Origin: Sutterella sp.
GTDB taxonomy: Bacteria; Pseudomonadota; Gammaproteobacteria; Burkholderiales; Burkholderiaceae_F
Assembly: GCA_003488465.1 (NCBI GenBank)
Contig: DNLN01000094.1
Coordinates: 1-8,850 of the forward strand
DNA length: 8,850 nt
Direction of reading: 5' to 3'
Shown: one piece after another, positions 1 to 6,658 of the stretch
Position numbering within the stretch: position 1 is the first letter of the stretch
Layout: each line of letters opens with the position of its first letter
Translations under genes and position numbers: made by a program
The notes under the pieces: generated by a model
What the model was told of the DNA's origin: nothing
Database searches by the model: none
Seen by the model: only the letters and a program-made list of their open reading frames with translations

Positions 1-1172
1 TCAGCCTCGGCCTGGCGCCTCACCCACATCGAGCCCGGCACAACCTGCGCCCGCACGCCGCTAGCAACCTTGCGGCCGCGCAGAACCGCCGCCGCAGCCC
101 TCAGGTCAGGCAGGCGTGCATTCGTGCATGAGCCGATGAAGACATGCTGCACAGGGACGCCCTCGAGCGTCTTGCCGGAAACGAGTCCCTGATAGGCGAG
201 GCCCCGCCTTGCGGCCTGCCGCTGCACCGGATCGCTGATGCCGTCCGGATCCGGAACCGCCTCGCCGATTTCAACCGCCTGATCGGGACTGGTTCCCCAG
301 GTGACCATCGGATTGAGGTCGGAGACATCCATCTCGACCGTCCAGGCATAGCTCGCGTCATCATCGGCGCGCAGCGTCTTCCAGTATGCACGGGCCGCTT
401 CAAGCTCGGCTCCCGCAAGATCCGGCGCATGCTCGCACACCCAGCTGACGGTCTTTTCATCGGGCGCGATGATGGCGCCTCTTGCACCCTGCTCCACCGT
501 GAGGTTGCACAGCGTCATGCGGCCTTCCACGGAGAGCGCTTCGACAGCCTCCCCCGTGTATTCCACCACGCAGCCCAAGGACCCCCTGGCGGACACCCGG
601 CGCAATACGGCAAGCGCAAGATCCTTGGCGCCGGTCCCTGCCTTGAGGCGCCCCTTCAGGTGGATGCGAACGCTTTTTGCAAGTCGGTACACCAGCGTCT
701 GCGTCGCAAGGATGTGCTCGATCTCGGAAGTGCCGATGCCAAAGCCCAGAACGCCGAGCGCACCGTGGGTCGTCGTGTGACTGTCACCGCAAATCACCAC
801 CATGCCGGGCCGCACCAGCCCCTGCTCGGCCATGACCACGTGCTCGATCCCCTGATAGGGATTCTCTGGGCCATAAAACGCATCAATGCCAAATCGCGCG
901 CAGTTGCTGCGAAGATTTTCCGCCTGCACGAGGCTGTCATGATCGACGATCCTGCGCGGCAGTTCGTCATGCGTGGGAATGATGTGGTCCACAACGCACA
1001 GGTGCGAATCCGGAGAAAGCACACCGATGCCGCGTTCCTTGAGGCCGGTGAAGGCCTGGGGCGACGTGTATTCGTTGGCAAAGTGAATGTCGACGTAGAG
1101 CAGCACCGTGTTCTCGTCAATTCTCTTGACGGTGTGTGCATCCACGATCTTCTCGTACAGGCTCTTGCCCAT
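1..1172 (-). CDS. leuC: 3-isopropylmalate dehydratase large subunit (LeuC family), 3' end outside the window
   Basis: Aconitase-superfamily iron-sulfur enzyme. LeuC with LeuD isomerises 2-isopropylmalate to 3-isopropylmalate in leucine synthesis (cytoplasm). The 390 visible residues align along their whole length with proteobacterial LeuC (about 466 residues): N-terminal MGKSLYEKIVDAH, TSPQAF near residue 36, NPYQGIEHV near 104, GDSHTTTHGA near 129-138, GFGIGTSEIEH near 143-153, EGRMTLCN near 216-223, VTWGTSP near 290-296 and GSCTN at 347-351. Cys349 is the first [4Fe-4S] ligand; the other two expected cysteines lie beyond position 1. The ATG at 1172 is set by a strong AGGAGGA ribosome site (1178-1184). 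One oddity is VDHIIPT near residues 61-67, where LeuC proteins normally have DHN(V/I)(S/P)T. The gene is divergent from a DauR-like regulator, not visibly part of a leu operon. A paralogue acting on another 2-alkylmalate is possible. The family call is firm; the substrate is less so. Confidence 0.88.
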   Translation of the reverse strand, partial: MGKSLYEKIVDAHTVKRIDENTVLLYVDIHFANEYTSPQAFTGLKERGIGVLSPDSHLCVVDHIIPTHDELPRRIVDHDSLVQAENLRSNCARFGIDAFYGPENPYQGIEHVVMAEQGLVRPGMVVICGDSHTTTHGALGVLGFGIGTSEIEHILATQTLVYRLAKSVRIHLKGRLKAGTGAKDLALAVLRRVSARGSLGCVVEYTGEAVEALSVEGRMTLCNLTVEQGARGAIIAPDEKTVSWVCEHAPDLAGAELEAARAYWKTLRADDDASYAWTVEMDVSDLNPMVTWGTSPDQAVEIGEAVPDPDGISDPVQRQAARRGLAYQGLVSGKTLEGVPVQHVFIGSCTNARLPDLRAAAAVLRGRKVASGVRAQVVPGSMWVRRQAEA

Positions 1173-1177
1173 GCTCG

Positions 1178-1184
1178 TCCTCCT
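1178..1184 (-). promoter_or_regulatory. Ribosome binding site of leuC
   Basis: The minus strand reads AGGAGGA, close to the ideal anti-16S match, five bases before the ATG at 1172. It fixes the leuC start and predicts efficient translation. Confidence 0.85.
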
Positions 1185-1186
1185 GA

Positions 1187-1201
1187 CAAAAGAGTCTTTT
1201 G
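1187..1201. promoter_or_regulatory. Candidate operator: perfect 15-bp palindrome in the divergent intergenic region
   Basis: CAAAAGA-G-TCTTTTG is a perfect inverted repeat with 7-bp arms around one base. A third half-site-like copy, ACTTTTG at 1215-1221, lies 20 bp (two helical turns) from the right arm and overlaps the -35 box of the rightward promoter. The palindrome is centred about 53 bp upstream of the predicted start of the regulator transcript, a position that suits an activator. It also lies inside the predicted leuC leader just ahead of its ribosome site, where a bound protein could block leuC. The adjacent PAS/HTH regulator is the obvious candidate binder, by inference only. Confidence 0.5.
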
Positions 1202-1211
1202 CTAATGCTAA

Positions 1212-1240
1212 TTGACTTTTGAAATACCACATTATAGAAT
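1212..1240 (+). promoter_or_regulatory. Sigma-70 promoter for the regulator-RidA-PLP enzyme genes
   Basis: TTGACT (1212-1217) is a 5/6 match to the -35 consensus. It is followed after exactly 17 bp by TAGAAT (1235-1240), a 5/6 match to the -10 consensus, in an AT-rich stretch flanked by GC-rich coding DNA. Transcription would start near 1247, leaving a leader of about 25 bases before the ATG at 1272. Confidence 0.65.
1231..1236 (-). promoter_or_regulatory. Predicted -10 box of the leuC promoter
   Basis: The minus strand reads a perfect TATAAT here. It overlaps by two bases the -10 box of the rightward promoter, so the two polymerases would compete for the same DNA. No good -35 is seen: the best at a 16-bp spacing is TTATTC (1253-1258), a poor match, so this promoter may be weak or activator-dependent. 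The transcript would start near 1224 and carry a leader of about 52 bases containing the palindrome. Confidence 0.5.
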
Positions 1241-1271
1241 TATTTATGCATTGAATAATTTTTTATATGCC

Positions 1272-1937
1272 ATGTCGCCCATCTCCGCCCAACTCCAGCC
1301 CTTCATTCCGGTCGCCGACCTCATCGGCGCGGCCATCGGCCCGGATGTCGAAGTTGTGCTGCACGATCTCTCGACGCCGCTGCACTCCGTGATCCATGTC
1401 GTCAACGGGCATGTGACGGGCAGGAAGGTCGGCCAGACATTCGAGCATCTGTTTTCGGATGCTCTGAAGGGGCGAGCCGCCGAAGGCGACCTCATTGACA
1501 ACTATTACTTCAAGTCAGCAGGCAAGACCATCCGCTCCTCATCGCTGCTGCTGCGCGATCAGACGGGGCACCTCATCGGCGCGCTCTGCATCAACATGGA
1601 TGTCTCAAGGATCACCGCCGCAATCCGGGATCTCTCGGCTCTTCTGCCCGGCTACGCAAATGCCTCCCCGGAGCAGCCTGAGCACCACTCCCTGCCCGAG
1701 ACTGCAAGTCTGCTCGTCGACTCGATGCTCGATGCGATGCCCGAGCGGCCGACCCGGTCCGAGCGGCTTGAGCTGATCGCCTTTCTCATCAGCAAGCACG
1801 TTTTTGACATGCGCGGCGCCATCGAGCGCGTCGCCTCACGTCTTGGCGTAGCCAATGTCACCGTCTACAGCGACATCAAGTACGTCAAGAATCACCCGGA
1901 AGAATTCAATACGCTTCATTGGGAACCTTCACCATGA
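1272..1937 (+). CDS. YheO/DauR-type transcriptional regulator (PAS-like domain + C-terminal HTH)
   Basis: A 221-residue DNA-binding regulator. Residues about 10-120 look like the YheO-type PAS domain (family PF08348): VVLHDLS near 28-34, GRKVG at 50-54, NYYFKSAGKTIRSSSLLLRD near 77-96 and the characteristic GALCINMDVS at 103-112. A linker with many Pro and Glu residues follows. Residues about 160-206 form the family's helix-turn-helix (RSERLELIAFL, then IERVASRLGVANVTVYSDIKYV). DauR of Pseudomonas, in this family, controls D-arginine catabolism, and the PAS domain presumably senses a small molecule. I chose the ATG at 1272 because an in-frame TTG at 1212 coincides with the -35 box. No Shine-Dalgarno sequence is evident upstream of 1272. 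The gene is divergent from leuC, and its TGA overlaps the ATG of the RidA gene, so the two are translationally coupled. The ligand is unknown. Confidence 0.87.
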   Translation: MSPISAQLQPFIPVADLIGAAIGPDVEVVLHDLSTPLHSVIHVVNGHVTGRKVGQTFEHLFSDALKGRAAEGDLIDNYYFKSAGKTIRSSSLLLRDQTGHLIGALCINMDVSRITAAIRDLSALLPGYANASPEQPEHHSLPETASLLVDSMLDAMPERPTRSERLELIAFLISKHVFDMRGAIERVASRLGVANVTVYSDIKYVKNHPEEFNTLHWEPSP

Positions 1938-2314
1938 AAATCATCCCCTCCCCCTTCAAGGGGCACAATCCCGGACACTACAGTCCCGCCATCGTGAGCC
2001 ACGGCATGCTCCACATCTCCGGACAGCTCTCGATTGATCCGGACACCCGTGAAGTCTGCAAGGGCGACATCCGCGCCCATGCCCGCCAGGCGCTCGACAA
2101 TCTTGACCGCGTGCTCAAAGCCGCAGGTGCCCGACGCGATCAGGTCGTCTCCTGCCGCGTCTACACGCCAAGCTCTGCGTACTGGGGCCCGATCAACGAG
2201 GTCTACGCGGAATTCTTCGGCGAACACAAGCCCGTGCGCACCGTTGTCGCCACCACGGACATGCACTTCGGATGCCTCGTGGAAATTGATGCAATCGCTG
2301 AACTCGAACATTGA
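1934..2314 (+). CDS. RidA family (YjgF/YER057c/UK114) enamine/imine deaminase
   Basis: A 126-residue protein of the usual RidA length. RidA proteins hydrolyse reactive 2-aminoacrylate/2-aminocrotonate and related imines, made by PLP-dependent lyases and dehydratases, to 2-oxoacids plus ammonia. Seen here: NPGHYSPAIVSHGMLHISGQ (12-31), the region of active-site Tyr (Y16), QALDNLDRVLKAAG (52-65), and KPVRTVVATT (99-108) with Arg102 at the place of the carboxylate-binding Arg105 of Salmonella RidA, followed by LVEIDAIAEL with Glu117 matching catalytic-site Glu120. With these residues kept, deaminase activity is plausible. The start ATG lies within the regulator's stop (ATGA), with only a weak GGGAA upstream. 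The PLP enzyme follows by 10 bases, which suggests a metabolic pair. Some RidA subfamilies act elsewhere, for example on 2-aminomuconate, so the exact substrate is open. Confidence 0.9.
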   Translation: MKIIPSPFKGHNPGHYSPAIVSHGMLHISGQLSIDPDTREVCKGDIRAHARQALDNLDRVLKAAGARRDQVVSCRVYTPSSAYWGPINEVYAEFFGEHKPVRTVVATTDMHFGCLVEIDAIAELEH

Positions 2315-2324
2315 GAAAACCATC

Positions 2325-3428
2325 ATGACGCGATATATCTGCACCCATTGCGGCAAACCCGCCCCCATTTCGACCCATGCCCCCGCATGCGAATGCGGCG
2401 GTCTGTTTGAACTCGAATTCACGCCCCCGAAGTGGGATGCATCCCGCATTCACAGGGACACGTGGAGCCTGTTCCGCTACCGCGACTTCCTTGCTCTTCA
2501 GGACGAGAGCTGGAAGCGCATCACCATGGGCGAAGGCATGACGCCGGTGATCCCCTTTGACGAAAAGGGGGACGTTCTTTTCAAGATGGACTACTTCATG
2601 CCGACTCTTTCCTTCAAGGACAGGGGAGCCGCGGCGCTCGTGGCGCACATGGCCTCGATCGGCGTGAAAAAGTGCGTTCAGGACTCAAGCGGCAATGCGG
2701 GCAACGCCGTTGCGGCCTACTGTGCCCGTGCCGGAATCGAGTGCGAGATCTTCGTTCCCGAGGGCACGAGTCCCAAGAAGATCGCCATGATCCGGGCTCA
2801 CGGAGCAATCTGCACGGTTGTCCCCGGCACCCGCGATCACTGTGCCGACGTATGCCGCGCCAAGGTTCGCGATGAAGGCGTGTATTACGCCAACCATGTC
2901 TTCAACCCCTACTTCTACGAGGGCACGAAGACCTATATCTACGAAGTGTTCGAGCAGCTGGGCCGCATCCCCGAAAACATCGTGGTTCCCGTGGGAAACG
3001 GAACTCTCTACATCGGCGTGATCAAAGCGCTTGAGCACCTGGAGCAAAGCGGCGCCATCGATCACTTCCCGCAGATCATTGCGCTGCAAAGCGAACTGTG
3101 CAATCCGCTTGAAACCGCAATGCGCGAGGGACTCTCCGAGCCCGCCAAGTGCCCGGTCAAGCCCACCATCGCCGAAGGCATCGCCATCGGAGTGCCTGCC
3201 CGCGGCATCGAACTGCTGTCTCTAGCCAAACGGCACGGGATCCGCTTTGTCACGGCGCCCGAGGACAGGATCCTTGAAGCCCGTGCCGAGATCGCCCGCC
3301 GAGGCATCTACTGCGAGCACACGACCGCGGCGAACTATGCGGCCTACCTCGAGTACTGCAGGCAATACGGCCCGACTCCGGATACACTCATCACAATGTG
3401 CGGCGCAGGACTCAAATCCGACCATTGA
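2325..3428 (+). CDS. PLP-dependent threonine synthase-like enzyme with N-terminal zinc ribbon
   Basis: A 367-residue fold-type II PLP enzyme of the threonine synthase / serine-threonine dehydratase superfamily. The N-terminus carries a zinc ribbon, C6-x2-C9 and C22-x-C24. MPTLSFKDRGAA (92-103) contains Lys98, the expected Schiff-base lysine. SSGNAGNA (121-128) is the substrate-carboxylate loop, VPVGNGTLYIG (221-231) the phosphate-binding glycine loop, and CGAGLKS (359-365) the C-terminal cofactor motif. I start at the ATG at 2325 because the ribbon begins there; the frame is open upstream, but that part is only RidA read in another frame. Whether it makes threonine from phosphohomoserine or performs beta-elimination/dehydration on an amino acid cannot be told from sequence. 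The RidA gene directly upstream favours a reaction that releases an enamine. A weak GAGAAA ribosome site lies at 2313-2318. Confidence 0.85.
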   Translation: MTRYICTHCGKPAPISTHAPACECGGLFELEFTPPKWDASRIHRDTWSLFRYRDFLALQDESWKRITMGEGMTPVIPFDEKGDVLFKMDYFMPTLSFKDRGAAALVAHMASIGVKKCVQDSSGNAGNAVAAYCARAGIECEIFVPEGTSPKKIAMIRAHGAICTVVPGTRDHCADVCRAKVRDEGVYYANHVFNPYFYEGTKTYIYEVFEQLGRIPENIVVPVGNGTLYIGVIKALEHLEQSGAIDHFPQIIALQSELCNPLETAMREGLSEPAKCPVKPTIAEGIAIGVPARGIELLSLAKRHGIRFVTAPEDRILEARAEIARRGIYCEHTTAANYAAYLEYCRQYGPTPDTLITMCGAGLKSDH

Positions 3429-3461
3429 GCGCATGTGATTGAAGAAGGAATCGAGGCGACC

Positions 3462-4565
3462 ATGACCTACAAGACCTACCTAGTCGGCGGAGCCGTCCGG
3501 GATCTGATGCTCAGCAAGCTCGGCCGAGATGTCCGCACGTCCGACAGGGACTGGGTTGTCGTGGGAGCCACTGCCGAAGAGCTCGCCGCACAGGGATTCA
3601 TCCCTGTCGGCGCTGACTTTCCTGTCTTTCTGCATCCTCAGACGCACGAGGAATACGCTCTTGCAAGAACGGAAAGAAAGACTGCACGCGGTTATCACGG
3701 ATTTCTGTTTCACGCCGCCCCCGATGTCACGCTCAAAGAAGACCTCAGAAGGCGCGATCTCACGATCAACGCCATGGCGATCGGCGAGGACGGCACGCTC
3801 ATTGATCCGTACGGGGGACTCGAGGATCTTCGCAACCGGGTTCTCCGCCACGTATCCCTCGCCTTCAAGGAGGATCCCGTGCGGATTCTCCGGCTCTCCC
3901 GTTTCGCCGCGCGCTTTCCCGACTTTTCCATTGCCGACGCAACAGGTGATCTTCTCGAAGAGATGGTGATCGGGGGAGAAGCAGACGCGCTCGTCCCGGA
4001 GCGCGTCTGGGCCGAGATCTCCCGCGGACTTATGGAAACAAAGCCCTCGCGCATGTTCAAGGTTCTTCTTGACTGCGGCTACTGGGAGCGGGCCCGCAGC
4101 GACGTTCCGCTCACCTCAGCCACCCTCGAGCTGCTCGATTCAGCGGCGGACATCGGCGCTCCCTTGAGCGTGCGCGCCGCAATTGCCTTTTCCGAATCCG
4201 ACCGGCAAACATTCCGTCAGACGGCCGCGGCGATGCGGCTGCCCGCCGAAATCGCCTCCTTTGTGCTGCTCTTTTTGCAGACCGGTCCCGAGCTCCTTGC
4301 CGCAGACTCAGCCGAAAAACTCTGCAACGCTTTTGCAAGAACCGACGTACTGCGCCGTCCCGACCGTTTCGCCGACCTGCTTGACGCCTTGAAAGTGGTT
4401 TCCAAGCATTTCGACAAGCCGCTCACCGAAGAACTCGCCGCTGCATACCGCTCGGTCGACGCAGGAAGAATTGCTTCTCAGGCGCAGGACAAATCCACGA
4501 TTGCCAGGGAGATCGCCGAGGCACGCAAACAGGCCGTCCTTGCCGCTGCGCAGCATCTTCGCTGA
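3462..4565 (+). CDS. cca: CCA tRNA nucleotidyltransferase (CCA-adding enzyme), degenerate C-terminal HD region
   Basis: Adds or repairs the 3' CCA end of tRNA using CTP and ATP. The 367-residue protein has a complete class II nucleotidyltransferase core very like E. coli Cca: YLVGGAVRD (6-14), metal-binding D28-x-D30 in [30 protein letters not shown] (53-72), [10 protein letters not shown] (97-106), [14 protein letters not shown] (119-132) and the nucleotide-choice motif EDPVRILR (137-144), then VPERVWAEI (178-186). E. coli Cca is 412 residues and has an HD phosphohydrolase domain after this. Here the corresponding stretch (about 210-320) shows no His or His-Asp motif, so that activity looks lost. 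The ATG at 3462 is chosen for its GAGG site (3453-3456) and its match to family N-termini; an in-frame GTG at 3435 is less likely. The gene follows the PLP gene by 33 bp with no visible promoter, so it may be cotranscribed. Confidence 0.93.
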   Translation: MTYKTYLVGGAVRDLMLSKLGRDVRTSDRDWVVVGATAEELAAQGFIPVGADFPVFLHPQTHEEYALARTERKTARGYHGFLFHAAPDVTLKEDLRRRDLTINAMAIGEDGTLIDPYGGLEDLRNRVLRHVSLAFKEDPVRILRLSRFAARFPDFSIADATGDLLEEMVIGGEADALVPERVWAEISRGLMETKPSRMFKVLLDCGYWERARSDVPLTSATLELLDSAADIGAPLSVRAAIAFSESDRQTFRQTAAAMRLPAEIASFVLLFLQTGPELLAADSAEKLCNAFARTDVLRRPDRFADLLDALKVVSKHFDKPLTEELAAAYRSVDAGRIASQAQDKSTIAREIAEARKQAVLAAAQHLR

Positions 4566-4579
4566 TTGCCCGCTCAACT

Positions 4580-4614
4580 AAAAACGGCCGCCAGCCCGAA
4601 GGCCGACGACCGTT
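4580..4614 (-). terminator. Intrinsic terminator of the aroA-cmk-rpsA-ihfB operon
   Basis: Read on the minus strand, 4614 to 4583 forms a 14-bp stem closed by a TTCG (UUCG) tetraloop, with three G-U wobble pairs, and runs straight into TTTTT (4584-4580). It lies 24 bp past the ihfB stop. On the plus strand the same positions become A-C mismatches and there is no T-run, so it should terminate leftward transcription much better than the cca transcript. The plus-strand gene cca ends at 4565, so the two units converge here. Confidence 0.82.
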
Positions 4615-4638
4615 ATTAGTGCGAATGGACGAAAGCGC

Positions 4639-4956
4639 CTATTCCTGTTTCTGCTTTTCCTCCAAGGCTCTCTTGTTCAGAGCATCCCTGATTTCCTTGC
4701 CGGCACGGAAGTGCGGCACGTACTTGGCAGGAACCTGGACAGGTTCACCCGTCCTCGGGTTGCGCCCCTTTCTTGCTTCACGGAACTTCAAGCTGAAACT
4801 GCCGAAGCCGCGAATCTCGACACGCACCCCACGGCTCATCGCACTGACCATCGCGCGGAGCACTTCGTTCACAGCACCCTCAGCCTCACGGTTGGTGAGG
4901 GAAAGGTGGTGCTCGAAGATCCGATCGATCAGTTCTGATTTTGTGAGGGCTCGCAT
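4639..4956 (-). CDS. ihfB: Integration host factor beta subunit
   Basis: A 105-residue HU/IHF-family DNA-bending protein; with IhfA it forms the heterodimer that bends DNA sharply at specific sites in recombination, replication and sigma-54 transcription. Seen: TKSELIDRI (5-13), EIRGFGSFSLKFRE (47-60), and the beta-arm GRNPRTGEPV (64-73) with Pro67 as the intercalating proline, then KYVPHFRAGKEIRD (78-91). The protein is about ten residues longer than E. coli IHF beta (94), with a charged tail after RDALNKRA. I take the ATG at 4956, which has a GGGAGA site at 4965-4970 and matches the family N-terminus (MTKSEL-like). The upstream ATG at 4986 would lie within rpsA coding sequence. It is the last gene of the operon, 16 bp after rpsA. 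Confidence 0.95.
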   Translation of the reverse strand: MRALTKSELIDRIFEHHLSLTNREAEGAVNEVLRAMVSAMSRGVRVEIRGFGSFSLKFREARKGRNPRTGEPVQVPAKYVPHFRAGKEIRDALNKRALEEKQKQE

Positions 4957-4972
4957 ATCAAGGGTCTCCCGA

Positions 4973-6658
4973 TTACTTCTGTTCAAGCTTGGCCTTCAGC
5001 AGAGCGCCGAGGTTGGTCGTGCCGGAAGAAGCATCGCTGTTCACGCGATCCAGAGCGCGACGGGCTTCGGCAGCGTCCTTAGCCTTGATCGAGAGCTGGA
5101 TGGAGCGGTTCTTGCGATCCACATTAGTGATCAGGGCCTCGACGGTGTCGCCGACGCTGAGCTGCGTGGTGGCATCCTCAACGCGTTCAGCGGAGATCTC
5201 CGAAGCGCGCAGATAGCCTTCAGTCTCGTCGCCCAGGTCAATCACAGCGCCGCGAGCATCAACGCTCTTGACGGTGCCCTTGACAACAGAGCCCTTCTCA
5301 TGGCGGCCAGCAAAGCTGGAGAACGGATCACCACCCAGCTGCTTGATGCCGAGGCTGATGCGTTCACGCTCGGTGTCGATGGCGAGGACGACAGCCTCAA
5401 CCTCATCACCCTTCTTGTAGTTGTGAACAGCCTGCTCGCCCTGCTCGCTCCAGGAGAGGTCGGACAGATGCACGAGGCCGTCAATGCCACCCTGCAGTCC
5501 GATGAACACGCCGAAGTCCGTGATCGACTTGATCTGGCCCTTGACGCGGTCACCCTTCTTGTGGGTCTGATTGAACTCTTCCCAGGGATTGACCTTGCAC
5601 TGCTTCATGCCGAGGCTGATGCGGCGACGCTCTTCATCGATGTCGAGAACCATCACCTCAACCTCATCGCCGAGCTGAACAACCTTCTTCGGGTCGATGT
5701 TCTTGTTGGTCCAATCCATCTCGGAAACGTGCACAAGGCCTTCGATTCCGCTCTCGATCTCAACGAAAGCACCGTAGTCGGTGATGTTGGTGACCTTGCC
5801 GAACATACGGCTGTTCTGCGGATAGCGGCGGGAAATGCCGATCCACGGATCCTCGCCGAGCTGCTTCAGGCCGAGGGAGACGCGATCCTTCTCGCGGTCG
5901 AACTTGAGAACCTTGGCTTCGATTTCCTGTCCAACCTGAACGACTTCGCTCGGGTGGCGAACGCGGCGCCATGCGAGATCGGTGATGTGGAGCAGACCGT
6001 CAATGCCGCCCAAATCAACGAAGGCACCGTAGTCGGTGATGTTCTTGACGACGCCCTTGACGACAGCGCCTTCCTGCAGGGAGGCGAGCAGCTTGGCGCG
6101 CTCTTCACCCATGCTGGCCTCAACGACGGCACGGCGGGAAACAACGACGTTGTTGCGCTTGCGGTCGAGCTTGATGACCTTGAATTCCATGGTCTTGCCT
6201 TCGTAAGGAGTCGTATCCTTAACCGGGCGGGTGTCAACGAGGGAACCGGGCAGGAATGCACGGATGCCGTTGGTCATGACGGTGAGACCGCCCTTGACCT
6301 TGCCGGTGATGGTACCGGTCACGAGCTCGCCGGACTCCAGAGCCTTCTCCAGATTCATCCAGGCGGCCAGACGCTTGGCCTTGTCGCGCGACAGGATCGT
6401 GTCGCCGTAGCCGTTTTCAACCGACTCGATTGCCACGGAAACGAAATCGCCGGGCTGCACGGTGACCTCACCGCGGTCGTCCTTGAACTCCTCGATGGGC
6501 ACATAAGCCTCGGACTTCAGGCCGGCATTGACAACGACGAAGTTGTAGTCAACGCGAACCACCTCAGCGGTGATGACTTCACCCTGGCGCATTTCCTGCT
6601 TGGCAAGGCTCTCCTCAAAGAGCTGGGCAAAAGATTCGGTGTTAGTAGTGTTGGACAT
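4973..6658 (-). CDS. rpsA: 30S ribosomal protein S1
   Basis: RNA-binding ribosomal protein needed to capture and unfold mRNAs, especially those with weak Shine-Dalgarno sequences. At 561 residues it is close to E. coli S1 (557). Six S1 (OB-fold) repeats are visible, at about residues 26-91, 110-175, 197-265, 282-352, 369-439 and 456-525. Repeats 3-5 carry the well-conserved ITDYGAFV / ITDFGVFI and GLxH(I/V/L)(S/T)(D/E) motifs. Repeats 1-2 are the diverged, ribosome-docking type, and the N-terminus ([11 protein letters not shown]) matches the helix that binds protein S2. The ATG at 6658 has no Shine-Dalgarno sequence; the preceding 28 bases are A/T-rich, as in other rpsA leaders. It sits between cmk and ihfB, the usual proteobacterial order. 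Confidence 0.97.
   Translation of the reverse strand: MSNTTNTESFAQLFEESLAKQEMRQGEVITAEVVRVDYNFVVVNAGLKSEAYVPIEEFKDDRGEVTVQPGDFVSVAIESVENGYGDTILSRDKAKRLAAWMNLEKALESGELVTGTITGKVKGGLTVMTNGIRAFLPGSLVDTRPVKDTTPYEGKTMEFKVIKLDRKRNNVVVSRRAVVEASMGEERAKLLASLQEGAVVKGVVKNITDYGAFVDLGGIDGLLHITDLAWRRVRHPSEVVQVGQEIEAKVLKFDREKDRVSLGLKQLGEDPWIGISRRYPQNSRMFGKVTNITDYGAFVEIESGIEGLVHVSEMDWTNKNIDPKKVVQLGDEVEVMVLDIDEERRRISLGMKQCKVNPWEEFNQTHKKGDRVKGQIKSITDFGVFIGLQGGIDGLVHLSDLSWSEQGEQAVHNYKKGDEVEAVVLAIDTERERISLGIKQLGGDPFSSFAGRHEKGSVVKGTVKSVDARGAVIDLGDETEGYLRASEISAERVEDATTQLSVGDTVEALITNVDRKNRSIQLSIKAKDAAEARRALDRVNSDASSGTTNLGALLKAKLEQK

Noticed and set aside
144..1205. A 353-codon plus-strand open frame
   Set aside because: It lies opposite leuC, whose minus-strand translation is conserved throughout; the plus frame shows no family features.
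1212..1271. N-terminal extension of the regulator from an in-frame TTG at 1212
   Set aside because: The TTG is part of a good -35 box and the extra residues (TFEIPHYRIIY...) come from AT-rich promoter DNA.
2034..2324. N-terminal extension of the PLP enzyme (97 codons)
   Set aside because: It is RidA read in another frame; the zinc ribbon begins right after the ATG at 2325.
4957..4986. Earlier ATG at 4986 for ihfB
   Set aside because: It lies within rpsA coding sequence, and the extra residues do not match IHF beta; the ATG at 4956 has a spaced GGGAGA.
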